A stretch of 64,000 nucleotides of DNA, from the NCBI GenBank assembly GCA_026417035.1, contig JAOAEA010000005.1, positions 1 through 64,000 on the forward strand. Reading direction: 5' to 3'. Positions 28,760-38,244 of this stretch are shown here, piece by piece (the first letter of the stretch is position 1; each line of letters opens with the position of its first letter). A model generated the notes under the pieces. That model did not search any database. It worked only from the letters and a program-made list of their open reading frames with translations, and was not told the DNA's origin. The translations under genes and the position numbers were made by a program. The stretch is from Burkholderiales bacterium. GTDB lineage: Bacteria > Pseudomonadota > Gammaproteobacteria > Burkholderiales > SG8-39.

Positions 28760-31038
28760 TTACTTCTTCCTCAGGATGCCACGCAGCACGTCCTCGACCC
28801 CGGTGCCCGCGCCGGCCGCGCCCTTGCCGATCGAGAGCCGCACGCCGGTCTTGGCCGACTCGACCGCGAGCTGCGCCATGTCCACCGAATAGCCTGGCGA
28901 CGTGAGCGGCCCGCTCACGCGCACCGGGACCGCGACGCCCTGGAGCACGGTGAGCTGGCGCCCGCCGCCGATCGGCACCGGCGCGACCGGCGTCGCCCTC
29001 AGGAGGTAGTCGATCGTCCCGGCGCCGAGGTCGATCGTGCCGGCGCCGCTCACCCTCACGAGCGGCGAGCGGCCCGCGAGGTCGTCGTTGCGGGCAACGC
29101 CGTTGCGGATCACGAAGCTCGCGGAGAGCTCCGAGAAGCGCGTCTCGCCGCCCGCCTGGCCGCGGCTCTCGCCCGACGCGGTCGATCCGAGGAGCGCCCC
29201 GGCCGCCCGCACGATCGCGTCGAGGTCGATGCCGCGCACCGCGCCATCGCGCAGCTCCACGCGCGCCGTGCCGCCGAGCGAGCGCTTCAGCGCCCCCACC
29301 GTCGTCCCGGTGGCCGCGAGATCGAGCGCCACGTTGCCGCGGCCGTCGATGCGGTCGAACTGCGCCGCGTCGCGCAGGAGCGGCCCGAGCGCCACGTTGG
29401 TGAGCTGCTCGCGCAGGGCGAAGCGGTTGGCGTGCGCGTCGATGCTGGCGCTGCCCGCGAGCGCGCCCTGGTAGAGCGTCGCGTTGAGGGGCGCCACTTC
29501 CACGCGCCCCCCTGCGGCGCGCAACCCGACGTTGACGTTCTGCGCCTTCACATTGCGCACCGAGAGCGCGCCGACGCGCACGCGCGCCTTGCCGTTGAGC
29601 GGCTTGAGGAACGCGAGGTCGATCCGCGTGTCGTCGGTTGCGGCGGCTTGCCGGACGCTGCGCCGCCCGCGCCCGCCGCCGGCCGCGTGGGCGGGAGATA
29701 GCGATCGACGTCGAGCCGGTCGGCGGCGAGATCGAAGTCGAACGCGGGCGCGTCCAGATTCGCGACGGCAAGCGTCGCCTCGAGAGTGGCGTCCTCGAGC
29801 TTCGCCACGAGGTCCGCGGCGGCCGACGAGGGTTTGCCCCAGGCGACGCGGGCGCCGCCGACGACGGACCCCTTCACCGATTTCTGCGGCAGGTGCGGGC
29901 CGCTCGCCACGAGCTCCCCGGCGAGCGGCGCGAGCCGCGCCGTCTTCGCGCCGAAGTCGATCGTCAGGGGCGAAGCGACGCGCGTCGCGAAGGTCGCTTC
30001 CCCCTGGCGCACCTCGGCATCCACGGCCAGCCGCTCGAAGCGGATCTCGCCACCCTTCGCCGCGAGCGGCGACAGCGCGACCCGCGCGATCACCGTGCGG
30101 GCAGGCCGCGCCAGCTTCAGCTCGGCGCTCGCCGCGTCCCCCGCGGCCCCCTCCGGCGCGATGCGGAGCTTCGGCACGCTCGCCTTCAGCTCGAGACCGT
30201 CCCTGGTCGTCGCTGCGAGCACGAGCCGCGCGACGGAAAAGCGCTCGCGGGCGGGATCGAGCTCGAGATCGCCTTGCGCCCGGGCCGCGAGACCCGCAGC
30301 GCCGGGCGCATCCCCGTCCACCTTCAAGTCCAGGTCCTCGAGCGCGAACGCGCCGCGCGCGAGCTCGAGCCGGTAGTCTGCGGATCCCTTGACCGCCAGG
30401 TCCAGCGGCGGGCCGCTCCCCTGGATGCGCGTGGCGACCTCGAGCCTGCCGCGGGCCCCCTCGGCGATGCGCCCCGTGCGCAGGTCGAGCCCGGCGAGCT
30501 TCACGGTCTGCGCTTTCCCCTCGTCGCGCCACACGATGCTCGCGTCTCGGAGGGCGACGCCGCCGATCTCGAGCGCCGGCGCGGACGGCGCGGACGGCGC
30601 GGACGGTTCCTTTCCCGGGGCTCCGGCGGCGGGCTTGGTGTCCTCGCCCAGGAGGTCGTCGAAATTGGTCGAGCCGTCCTTGCGCCGCACGAGCTCCGCA
30701 TCGAGGCCGGCGAGCTCGATGCGATCGACCACGACGCGCCTCGCGAGGAGCGGCAGCAGCGCGATCGCGACGCGCGCCTCCGTGACGGAGGCGAACTTCC
30801 CGCTGCCACCGGGTCCCGACAAGGCGGCTTTTTCGACCGCGAGGCCGAGCCGCGGGAAGAAGGTGAGCGTGATCCTCCCGTCGATCGTGAGCGTGCGGCC
30901 GGTCCTCTCCTTCACCAGGCGGACGATCTCGGGCTTGTACCGGTTCGGATCGACGGCGAGCGAGACGACGACGGCCGCCGCCACGGCGAGGACGAGGAGC
31001 GCGGCGATGCCGATGGCAGCGTACTTGAGCGCCCTCAT
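28760..31038 (-). pseudogene. AsmA-family protein, split by one frameshift (N-part 29650..31038, C-part 28760..about 29650)
   Basis: ORF 29548..31038 carries the AsmA N-domain (MRALKYAAIGIAALLVLAVAAAVVVSLAVDPNRYKPEIVRLVKERTGRTLTIDGRI); ORF 28760..30532 carries the AsmA C-domain from ATDDTRIDLAFLKPLNGKARV to the stop; homology switches frame near 29632-29655. Confidence 0.8.
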
Positions 31039-31042
31039 CGCC

Positions 31043-31951
31043 TCACTCGTTCGCCACCCCGAAGGGGACGTGCCCGGTCGCGACGTGGTCGCGCGCCGAC
31101 TCGCAGTGCCCGCGCTGGTCGTCGAAGAAGATGTCCGCGCCGAAAGCCTTGAGGAACGGCGCCTTGTCGAGCCCGCCGAGGAAGAGCGCCTCGTCGATGC
31201 GGATGTCCCAGGCGCGCAGCGTGCGGATCACGCGCTCGTGCGCCGGCGCGCTGCGCGCGGTGACGAGCGCGGTGCGTATCGGCGCGGCGGCCTGGGGGAA
31301 CTCGGTCTGGATGCGGTGCAGCGCCGCGAGGAAGCTCTTGAACGGGCCACCCGAGAGCGGCTCCCGCGCAGCGCTGGCTTCGCTGGCCGCGAACCGCTCG
31401 AGGCCCTCGCGCTTGAACACGCGCTCGGCCTCGTCCGAGAAGAGCACCGCGTCGCCGTCGAAGGCGATGCGCAGCTCCCCGGGCGCATCGACGTTCCGGC
31501 CGATCACCGCCGAGGGCAGGATGGTGGCGGCGGCGTGTCCGGCGTCGAGCGCCCTCGCGACGTCGCCGGGGTTGGCCGACAGGAAGAGATGGGCGTCGAA
31601 CGCCGGCACGTAGGGGTAAGTGCTCTCGCCGCCGGTGAACGCCGCGCGCGTGACGTCGAGCCCGTAGTGCGCGATCGAGTTCATGATCCTCAGGCCCGTG
31701 TCGGCCGTGTTGCGCGACAGCAGGATCACCTCGACGCGCGGCCGCCGGGGCGCGAGTGCGTTCAGCGCGAGGAGCTTCTTCACCAGGACGAACGCGATCC
31801 CCGGTGCGAGGACCTCGTCCTCGCGCTCGAGCTGGTAGCGGTGATAGGCCTCGACGCCCTCCGCCTCGAAGACGCGGTTGGACGCCTCGAGGTCGAAGAG
31901 CGCGCGCGAGGAGATGGCTACGACGAGCTTGCCGTCGAATGAGACCGGCAT
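31043..31951 (-). CDS. 5'-nucleotidase (cytosolic NT5C1-like family)
   Basis: LVVAISSRALFDLEASNRVFEAEGVEAYHRYQ; AFDGDAVLFSDEAERVFKREGLE; FLGGLDKAPFLKAFGADIFFDDQ. Confidence 0.88.
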   Translation of the reverse strand: MPVSFDGKLVVAISSRALFDLEASNRVFEAEGVEAYHRYQLEREDEVLAPGIAFVLVKKLLALNALAPRRPRVEVILLSRNTADTGLRIMNSIAHYGLDVTRAAFTGGESTYPYVPAFDAHLFLSANPGDVARALDAGHAAATILPSAVIGRNVDAPGELRIAFDGDAVLFSDEAERVFKREGLERFAASEASAAREPLSGGPFKSFLAALHRIQTEFPQAAAPIRTALVTARSAPAHERVIRTLRAWDIRIDEALFLGGLDKAPFLKAFGADIFFDDQRGHCESARDHVATGHVPFGVANE

Positions 31952-32078
31952 CGGGAATCGGGTCGTGGCGGCCGCACCGAAGGCGCCGCGGCCAGCGGCA
32001 GTGTAGCCGATCGCTCCCGCGCCCGGCTCGGCGCAGCGGATCGTCCGCGCCGGGCGGCGCCCGCCGTCCGGCCCACGC

Positions 32079-33491
32079 TTAGCGCAGCGCGCCCGCCGCG
32101 GCGCTCCGGTACATGTGCGCGGCGAGCTGCACCAGCGCCGCGGAGGCGAGCCACGAGCGGCGGTCGTCCCCGCGGCTCGTCAGCGCGATCGGCACGCGCG
32201 CGCCGAGCACGATGCCGGCCGACAGCGCGTCGGTGAGGAACATGAGCTGCTTGGCGATCATGTTCCCGGATTCGAGGTCGGGCACGAGCAGGATGTCGGC
32301 CTGCCCGGCGACCGGCGAGCGGATGCCGGTGGTCTCCGCGGCCTTGAGCGACACGGCGTGGTCGAAAGTGAGCGGCCCGTCGAAGATGCCGCCCCGGATC
32401 TGGCCGCGCTCGGCCATCTTGCAGAGCGTCGCGGCCTCGATCGTCGCCGGCATCTTCGGGTTCACGGTCTCGACCGCCGCGAGCACCGCGACCTTCGGCG
32501 CCGGGATGCCGAGCCAGTGCGCGAGGTCGATCGCGTTCTGCGCGATGTCGCGCTTCTCGGAGAGCCCGGGCGCGATGTTGATCATCGAGTCGGTGATGAG
32601 GAGCGGCTTCGGGTACGTGGGCACGTCCATCACGTGGATGTGGCTCACGCGCCGCTCGGTGCGCAGGCCCTTCGCCGCCGAGACCACCGGAACGATCAGG
32701 TCCTCGGTCGCGACGCCCGCCTTCATCATGCCCTCGACCCGGCCCTCGCGCGCAAGCCGGATCGCCTCGGCGATCGCGTCGCGGCTCGACGCCACCGGCA
32801 CGATCTGGAAGCCGTCGAGGTCCACGCCGCCGTCCGCCGCCGCCTGGCGAATGCGCGCCTCGACGCCGACGAGGATCGGCACGATCGCGCCCTCGGCCGC
32901 TGCGGCGGCGACGCTCGCGAGGCACTCGGGCGCCGCCGGGTCGACGATGGCGGTGGCGACCGGCGCGAGCTTGCGCGCCTTGACGCGCCCCATCACCTCG
33001 CGGAAGCGCGCCTCCTTGTCGTCGAAGCGCACCTCGGGGAGATCCACGCGCGGCCGCCGCACCTTCTCCTTCGGCGCGATCACCTCGGCAGTGCCGGAAA
33101 CGACGATCTCGCCATCCTGGTTCAGGCACTCGGTGTCGAGCACCACCTTGCCCTTCTCGGCGTCCTTCTCCTTCGCCGTCACCTTGATGGTGATGGTGTC
33201 GCCCACCTTCACCGGCCGGCGGAAGCGCAGGTTCTGGCCGAGATAGATCGTCCCAGGGCCGGGGAACTCGGTGCCGAGCACGGTCGAAATGAGCGCGCCG
33301 GACCACATGCCGTGGCCGATGACCTCGCGGAAGCGGCTGCTCTTGGCGTATTCGGGATCGACGTGCGCCGGGTTGATGTCGCCCGACATCACCGCGAACA
33401 GCGTGATGTCCTGCTCCGTGAGCGTGCGCTCGAGCGTGGCGCTGTCGCCGACCTGGATCTCGTCGAAGGTGCGGTTCTCGATGTGTTCCAC
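32079..33491 (-). CDS. Bifunctional enoyl-CoA hydratase (MaoC) / phosphate acetyl(butyryl)transferase
   Basis: GTG start; N-terminal MaoC domain (SGDINPAHVDPEYAKSSRFREVIGHGMWSGALISTVLG); C-terminal PTA/PTB domain (ILLVPDLESGNMIAKQLMFL). Confidence 0.88.
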   Translation of the reverse strand: MEHIENRTFDEIQVGDSATLERTLTEQDITLFAVMSGDINPAHVDPEYAKSSRFREVIGHGMWSGALISTVLGTEFPGPGTIYLGQNLRFRRPVKVGDTITIKVTAKEKDAEKGKVVLDTECLNQDGEIVVSGTAEVIAPKEKVRRPRVDLPEVRFDDKEARFREVMGRVKARKLAPVATAIVDPAAPECLASVAAAAAEGAIVPILVGVEARIRQAAADGGVDLDGFQIVPVASSRDAIAEAIRLAREGRVEGMMKAGVATEDLIVPVVSAAKGLRTERRVSHIHVMDVPTYPKPLLITDSMINIAPGLSEKRDIAQNAIDLAHWLGIPAPKVAVLAAVETVNPKMPATIEAATLCKMAERGQIRGGIFDGPLTFDHAVSLKAAETTGIRSPVAGQADILLVPDLESGNMIAKQLMFLTDALSAGIVLGARVPIALTSRGDDRRSWLASAALVQLAAHMYRSAAAGALR

Positions 33492-33830
33492 TGGGGTTCC
33501 TGACGGGGGAAGGCCGCTTCGCTGCGGCGCAACATGGATTCTAGCAGCGTCGCGGCAATCCGCCCCACTCTCGGGGCGGGACGTCGGCCAGGCGGCCGAA
33601 GCGCGGAACCGCGCGCGAAGATCCGCCGCAGCGCAGCAGCGAAGGAAGCCGGCACCGCCGGGCGATCCGGCGGTTGCCCCCCCGGGGCGGCCGCCCTGCC
33701 GCGTCGGCTCACCCCGTGGGCACGGAGGCGAAGGGTGCCCCCGAGACGCGCGCGCCCGCCGCGGCGGGCGCTCGCTCAGCCGTCGGGCCACGGCGCGCGG
33801 GGCCCACCCCTCGCGCCTGCCCTCCCGCCG

Positions 33831-36089
33831 CTAGAACCCGGTGTACGCGATCGAGATGCCGTAGAAGTTGTTCGTGTATCCGCCCGAGTTCTGGCCGGCG
33901 AAGATGGTCCGGTCGGAGGCCCACGGATTCACGCCGTCGTAGGCGTAGTCGAACGCGTTCAGCTTCTGGTACCACCAGTTCGCGCGTAGCGTCAGCGTCT
34001 TGGTGACCGCCCACTTGCCGTAGAGCTGGAACGAGTGCAGCGTGTACGTGGAGGGCGGCACCGCGAGCGGCGCCGGCACGAGCGCGGCGAGCGCCGGGCC
34101 CCAGGTGAGCCCGGTGTTGGTCCGGCCTTCGTTGTAGATGTAGGTCGCGCCCACGTCGATCTTCGTCGCGACGTTGTAGTTGGTGCCGAGGCCGTAGGTG
34201 TTCGACTTCTGCGCGAGGCTCGCCGTCCACAGCGCATTCTGGTTGTTGATGCCCTGGTTGATCTGCCGGCCGAACTGGTCGTTGCTCAGATCGCCATAGG
34301 TCGCGAACACGAACGTCGAGAGCGCCTCCGTGGGCCGCCATTGCAGGTCGGCCGTGTACGTCTGCCAGGACGAGGTCTGCAGGCCCATGCAGCGGTTCCC
34401 GTCGGGCCACGCGCCGGTCTGCGCACCGCAGTCGACGCCGCTCGACGGCTCGCTATACGAGCGCCGGCTCCAGTCGGCCGCGAGCGTCAGGTTGACCGTC
34501 TCGGAGAGGCCCAGGTCGGCCTGCGCGCGCACGCGGTTCTGTACGAAGTTGTTGAGGAAGTAAGGCGGGGTCGGCGGCGCGCCGGCGATCCAGGTGAAGT
34601 CGCTTCCGGACCGGTTCCAGTACTGATACTTGAGATAACCGGTGAAGAGCTCGGAAGCCGTCTGGCGCAGCTCGACGCCGACGATGTTGTCGTAGGTTCG
34701 CGCCCGGTCCTCGTCCACCCACTTCGTGTTGACGTAGGTGTAGTTGCCGCGCAAGAGCGTCCGCGCGAGGAGCTGATAGTCGGCCTCGACACTCGCCCGG
34801 TTGACCGTGTAGGAGCCGTACGGCGTGTTCTGCACGCCCGGCGCAGCCGCCTGCTGCAGCCCGCCGGGGACGACGCGGTAGAAGTTCTCGGCGGTCTTGT
34901 TGTTGTTGTCGTCATAGACGTACTTGGCGCGCAGCGTGAGGCGCGGCATCGGCCGGCCGTTCACCGCGATGTTGAAGAGCCACCGGTCGACCTTCCCGTC
35001 GAGCGAGCTCGTGGCCGGATTGCGGATCGCCCCGCCACCCGGCGCGAAGCCGATCGGCGCGTAGTAAGCGAGATACCCGGCGTCCTGCGTGCCCCAGCTG
35101 TATTGCAGCGAGCTGTTCACGCGCCAGCCGGGCATGAAGTTCCAGGCCCCTTGAGCGGTGATCTGGTTGAACGTGTTGCCCGGGTCGAGGCTCATCTGCC
35201 CGTAGCTGTTCGGATAGCCGCTGCCCGCCGGCCAGCCGGCGATGATCGAGAACGGGTTCTGCCAGATGAGCGAACTCGCGTCCGGCGAATACTTCGAGTA
35301 CCAGTAGGTGAGCTGCGCCTGGGCCTTGTCGGTGCTCCAGCGCAGGCCGGCGTCGAACTGGTGGGTCGTTTCGCTCACCGGCAGCGCCAGGGCGTTCGAC
35401 CGCGGGTTGCCGCCGGTCGCGAACATGGCGCCGTAGGTGAGGCGGTTGCCGTCCACGTTGTCCTGGCGGTAGTTCGCGTAGGTCTCGAAGTTGCCGCCGA
35501 AGAGGAGCTTGCCGCCGACCTGCCAGATGTCGCGCTGGGTGTCGAGGTCGAACGGGACCAGCGCGGCGTTGATGCGCGCCGGGTTCGTCCCCGCATTGGG
35601 GTTCGCGGTCGCGCCGATCACGCTGGTGCGCGCCACGAGGTTCGTGCCCCCGAGCCCGTCGAAGATGAACTTCGTCGAGTCCGACGCGTAGAAGGGCATC
35701 CCCTGGTAGGAGCCGTACACCGAGAAGCGCCCCTGCGAGGTGTAGCCGAGCGCGGCGTCGCGCGCGTCGAAGCCGAGGTTGTAGCCGTTCGCCCAGAAGT
35801 AATCCGGGCTGTCGCCGGCGCCGCGGCTCGAGTAGTTGAAGTTGCCGAGGACGTAGCCGCCGCGCTCGGTCATCCCCGTCCATTGCCCGAACTTGTACGA
35901 GTCCTGCGTGTTGAAGCCCCCGCCGATCTCGACGAAGTTGTCCGAGTACCGGGACATGTCGGTGCCCCGATAGAGGGGCGCCTGGAACATCGGCTCCGCG
36001 TGGGCCGTGCCCGCGGCGAGCAGCGCCGCGGCGACGGCGAGTGCGAGCGGCCGGCGCGCCGGCGCCGCGTTGTCTGTGCGGACTTTCAT
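33831..36089 (-). CDS. MtrB/PioB-family decaheme-associated outer-membrane beta-barrel
   Basis: Signal peptide; 752 aa with alternating aromatic beta-strands and terminal Phe (SIAYTGF); directly downstream of a decaheme cytochrome; Tyr/Asn-rich MtrB/PioB composition. Confidence 0.88.
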   Translation of the reverse strand: MKVRTDNAAPARRPLALAVAAALLAAGTAHAEPMFQAPLYRGTDMSRYSDNFVEIGGGFNTQDSYKFGQWTGMTERGGYVLGNFNYSSRGAGDSPDYFWANGYNLGFDARDAALGYTSQGRFSVYGSYQGMPFYASDSTKFIFDGLGGTNLVARTSVIGATANPNAGTNPARINAALVPFDLDTQRDIWQVGGKLLFGGNFETYANYRQDNVDGNRLTYGAMFATGGNPRSNALALPVSETTHQFDAGLRWSTDKAQAQLTYWYSKYSPDASSLIWQNPFSIIAGWPAGSGYPNSYGQMSLDPGNTFNQITAQGAWNFMPGWRVNSSLQYSWGTQDAGYLAYYAPIGFAPGGGAIRNPATSSLDGKVDRWLFNIAVNGRPMPRLTLRAKYVYDDNNNKTAENFYRVVPGGLQQAAAPGVQNTPYGSYTVNRASVEADYQLLARTLLRGNYTYVNTKWVDEDRARTYDNIVGVELRQTASELFTGYLKYQYWNRSGSDFTWIAGAPPTPPYFLNNFVQNRVRAQADLGLSETVNLTLAADWSRRSYSEPSSGVDCGAQTGAWPDGNRCMGLQTSSWQTYTADLQWRPTEALSTFVFATYGDLSNDQFGRQINQGINNQNALWTASLAQKSNTYGLGTNYNVATKIDVGATYIYNEGRTNTGLTWGPALAALVPAPLAVPPSTYTLHSFQLYGKWAVTKTLTLRANWWYQKLNAFDYAYDGVNPWASDRTIFAGQNSGGYTNNFYGISIAYTGF

Positions 36090-36121
36090 CGCTCAATCTC
36101 CCTTGACCCTTTCGCCTTCCG

Positions 36122-37090
36122 CTAGCGCGTGAAGGCGTTCCCCGACGGGTGGTTGCTGCCGTGCACCTTCGTGTGGCAGTTCGCGCAGGCCTGGCCGACC
36201 AGATAGGCGGTGTTGGCGTTGCCCAGGTTGCCCACGGTGTTCGACGGCAGCGCGTTGCCGCTGCGCAGCACGTTCGGGTGCTGGCCGATGATGTGGCACT
36301 GCTGGCAGAGGTACGGGCTGCGCGCGTTCAGCATCGGCGCGATGTTGGTCCCGTGCGGGTTGTGGCAGTTGCCGCAGTCCTCCACGACCGGCGGGTGCGG
36401 CCAGAGGAACGGCCCGCGCTTGCCTGCGTGGCAGGTGTAGCAGGTGTCGTTGACGCTGCTCTTCACGAGGCTGAAGCGCTCGCTCAGCGAGCCGTGCGGC
36501 GCGTGGCACGACGAGCAGCTCATCACCCCCTGCCGGATCGGGTGCGCGGAGACGGCGAACGTCTGCGCGCGCACGTCCTTGTGGCAGGTGTAGCAGACCC
36601 CGGCCTGCGTCGCGCGCACCAGCACCTGGTCCTTGGCGACGTGCACGCTGTGACAGCTCGAGCAGGAAGTCTGCGTCCGCTCGTGCGCGCTGCCGGCCCA
36701 CTGGATGAGGTGCCCGCCCTTGTGGCAGCTCGTGCAGGCCTCGCTCTGCGCCGCGGGCGTCGTGTGCGTGTCGTTGCGCTTGAAGGTGCGGTCGGGCTTC
36801 GGGCGCTCCGCCGCGCCGGCAGGCTTGTTGATGTGGCTCTCGCTCTCGCCGTGGCAGCTCGTGCACGTGGGCGTGCGCGCGTCGGCCTTGACCCCGTGCT
36901 TGGTCCTCGAGATGTCGAGGAGCGCCGGGTTGTCGTCCTGGTCGTGGCACTTGGTGCACTTGGCGTCGCCGCGCAGGACCAGATCCTTGGCCGGCGCGGC
37001 CGCGCCCTGGGCCTGGGCCCCCGCGGCCACGAACATCGCCAGCGCCGACGCCACGAGCGCCGACGCGACCCCTCTCCAGAGCTTTCGCAT
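36122..37090 (-). CDS. DmsE/MtrA/PioA-family periplasmic decaheme c-type cytochrome
   Basis: Signal peptide MRKLWRGVASALVASALAMFVAAGAQAQ; ten CXXCH motifs counted (CTKCH, CTSCH, CTSCH, CSSCH, CYTCH, CSSCH, CYTCH, CGNCH, CQQCH, CANCH). Confidence 0.95.
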   Translation of the reverse strand: MRKLWRGVASALVASALAMFVAAGAQAQGAAAPAKDLVLRGDAKCTKCHDQDDNPALLDISRTKHGVKADARTPTCTSCHGESESHINKPAGAAERPKPDRTFKRNDTHTTPAAQSEACTSCHKGGHLIQWAGSAHERTQTSCSSCHSVHVAKDQVLVRATQAGVCYTCHKDVRAQTFAVSAHPIRQGVMSCSSCHAPHGSLSERFSLVKSSVNDTCYTCHAGKRGPFLWPHPPVVEDCGNCHNPHGTNIAPMLNARSPYLCQQCHIIGQHPNVLRSGNALPSNTVGNLGNANTAYLVGQACANCHTKVHGSNHPSGNAFTR

Positions 37091-37153
37091 TCCCCGTCCC
37101 CTTCGGCTGCGGGCGCGGCGGTGTCCCGCTTCTTCGCCCGGTGTTTCTCGGAT

Positions 37154-37763
37154 TTACCCGCTCGTTCCCACCTTCAACTCACCCGGCCCCGGTCCGCCCT
37201 CGGGCTCGGTCTGCGCGATGCCCGAGTGGCCGTCGACGCAGGTCTTCCCCGCGGCCCCGCCCTTCTCATGCCCGGATCGGGCCCGTTTCCGACGCGAGGT
37301 CCGGGCTCATCGCGGCCTCGTCGCGGCAGTGGCGGCAGGGCCGCGAGTCGTTCGCCTCGAGCCGCAGCCACTCGCGCTTGGCCATCTCGTAACGCGGGGC
37401 GTTGTACTTCTCCGGCGTATCGATCACGCCCGTCGGATGGCCCCGCACCTCCCGCGCCGCCTCGACCTTGCGCACGAGCTTCCGTCCGGGCTCGAGGGGA
37501 ATAGGGCAATCGGCGCAGGTCGCACCCACCCCGGAGCGGTTCCTCGCGTGTCGTGTCCTTGTTCTCCTCGAAGGCGTGCTGCTTCCTCTCACGGCACGAA
37601 AACGCAGAACGCTTCGGTGCTCGTCGCGTGGAGCGCCTGCGCGCCGGCCCCGACCGCAGCCACCCCGATGCCGAGAACGACCAGCGCGGCGATGCCGACG
37701 CGCACGAGGACGACGAGCGGCCTCCCCGACTCGCCGCGGATCGCCGCCCAGATCCTGCCCCAT
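37154..37763 (-). pseudogene. Degenerate NapC/NirT/CymA-type tetraheme quinol dehydrogenase remnant
   Basis: Frame-corrected reading gives MGRIWAAIRG...TSTEAFCVSCRE...NRSGVGATCADCPIPLEPGRKLVRKVEAAREVRGHPTGVIDTPEKYNAPRYEMAKREWLRLEANDSRPCRHCRDEAAM...HEKGGAAGKTCVDGHSGIAQ; at least three frameshifts and all four CXXCH motifs altered. Confidence 0.78.
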
Positions 37764-37799
37764 GCCGCCGATCCCGCCCCCCGCGGTCGCCGACGCGAT

Positions 37800-38133
37800 C
37801 CAGCGGCTCAGGACGAACGCGAGCACGTTCCGGATCCCGGCCTCGTTCCTGGTCTTCCGCGCGTCGTGCGTCTCCTCCTTGCCGTCGACCTTGATCTCGG
37901 GATTGATCGTGACGAACGCGGTCACTTCCTTCTCGGCGTCGGCCTTACCCTTGAGCCGCGCGGCCGTCTCCTCGGACGAGGGGTCGTCCTTCGTGCGGTC
38001 CACGCCGTGGCACTTCAGACAGCCGCTCTTCTCGAGCAGCGCCTCGGCCGCGGCCGCATCCACCTGCGCGAACCGGCGCCGCGAGGCCGAGCGCAGCGAC
38101 GGCGGCTGCGACCGAAAGGCCTTGGCATTTCAC
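37800..38133 (-). pseudogene. Monoheme class I cytochrome c (MtoD-like position), signal peptide and mature part in different frames
   Basis: VKCQGLSVAAAVAALGLAAPVRA in one frame; AQVDAAAAEALLEKSGCLKCHGVDRTKDDPSSEETAARLKGKADAEKEVTAFVTINPEIKVDGKEETH...NVLAFVLSR in the next; CLKCH intact. Confidence 0.7.
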
Positions 38134-38230
38134 ACCCTCCCCCCGTGTCGTTTTTCTCGTGCGCCCGGGCCGCGCGAACGCCACCCGGGTGCGCGCCGCC
38201 TCACAGTGCTACTTGGGCCACGCCCGCACT

Positions 38231-38244
38231 TTGATCCCGGTCAA
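38231..38244 (-). promoter_or_regulatory. FNR/ANR-type box upstream of the cytochrome cluster
   Basis: Minus strand TTGACCGGGATCAA versus consensus TTGAT-N4-ATCAA, 9 of 10 half-site bases; about 100 bp upstream of the first cytochrome start. Confidence 0.55.

Noticed and set aside
29632-29655. Programmed -1 frameshift in the AsmA gene
   Set aside because: No slippery heptamer or downstream structure evident at the junction; error or mutation is simpler.
34035-36125. 696-aa + strand ORF opposite the MtrB/PioB-type barrel
   Set aside because: Val/Arg-rich shadow ORF; the minus strand encodes the signal peptide and beta-barrel.
37266-38063. 265-aa minus-strand ORF taken as one fusion protein
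   Set aside because: The middle (GEAARRPRARRHRRAGRSRHRGG) is out-of-frame sequence; the ends belong to a monoheme cytochrome and a NapC remnant, so it is not treated as a real fusion.
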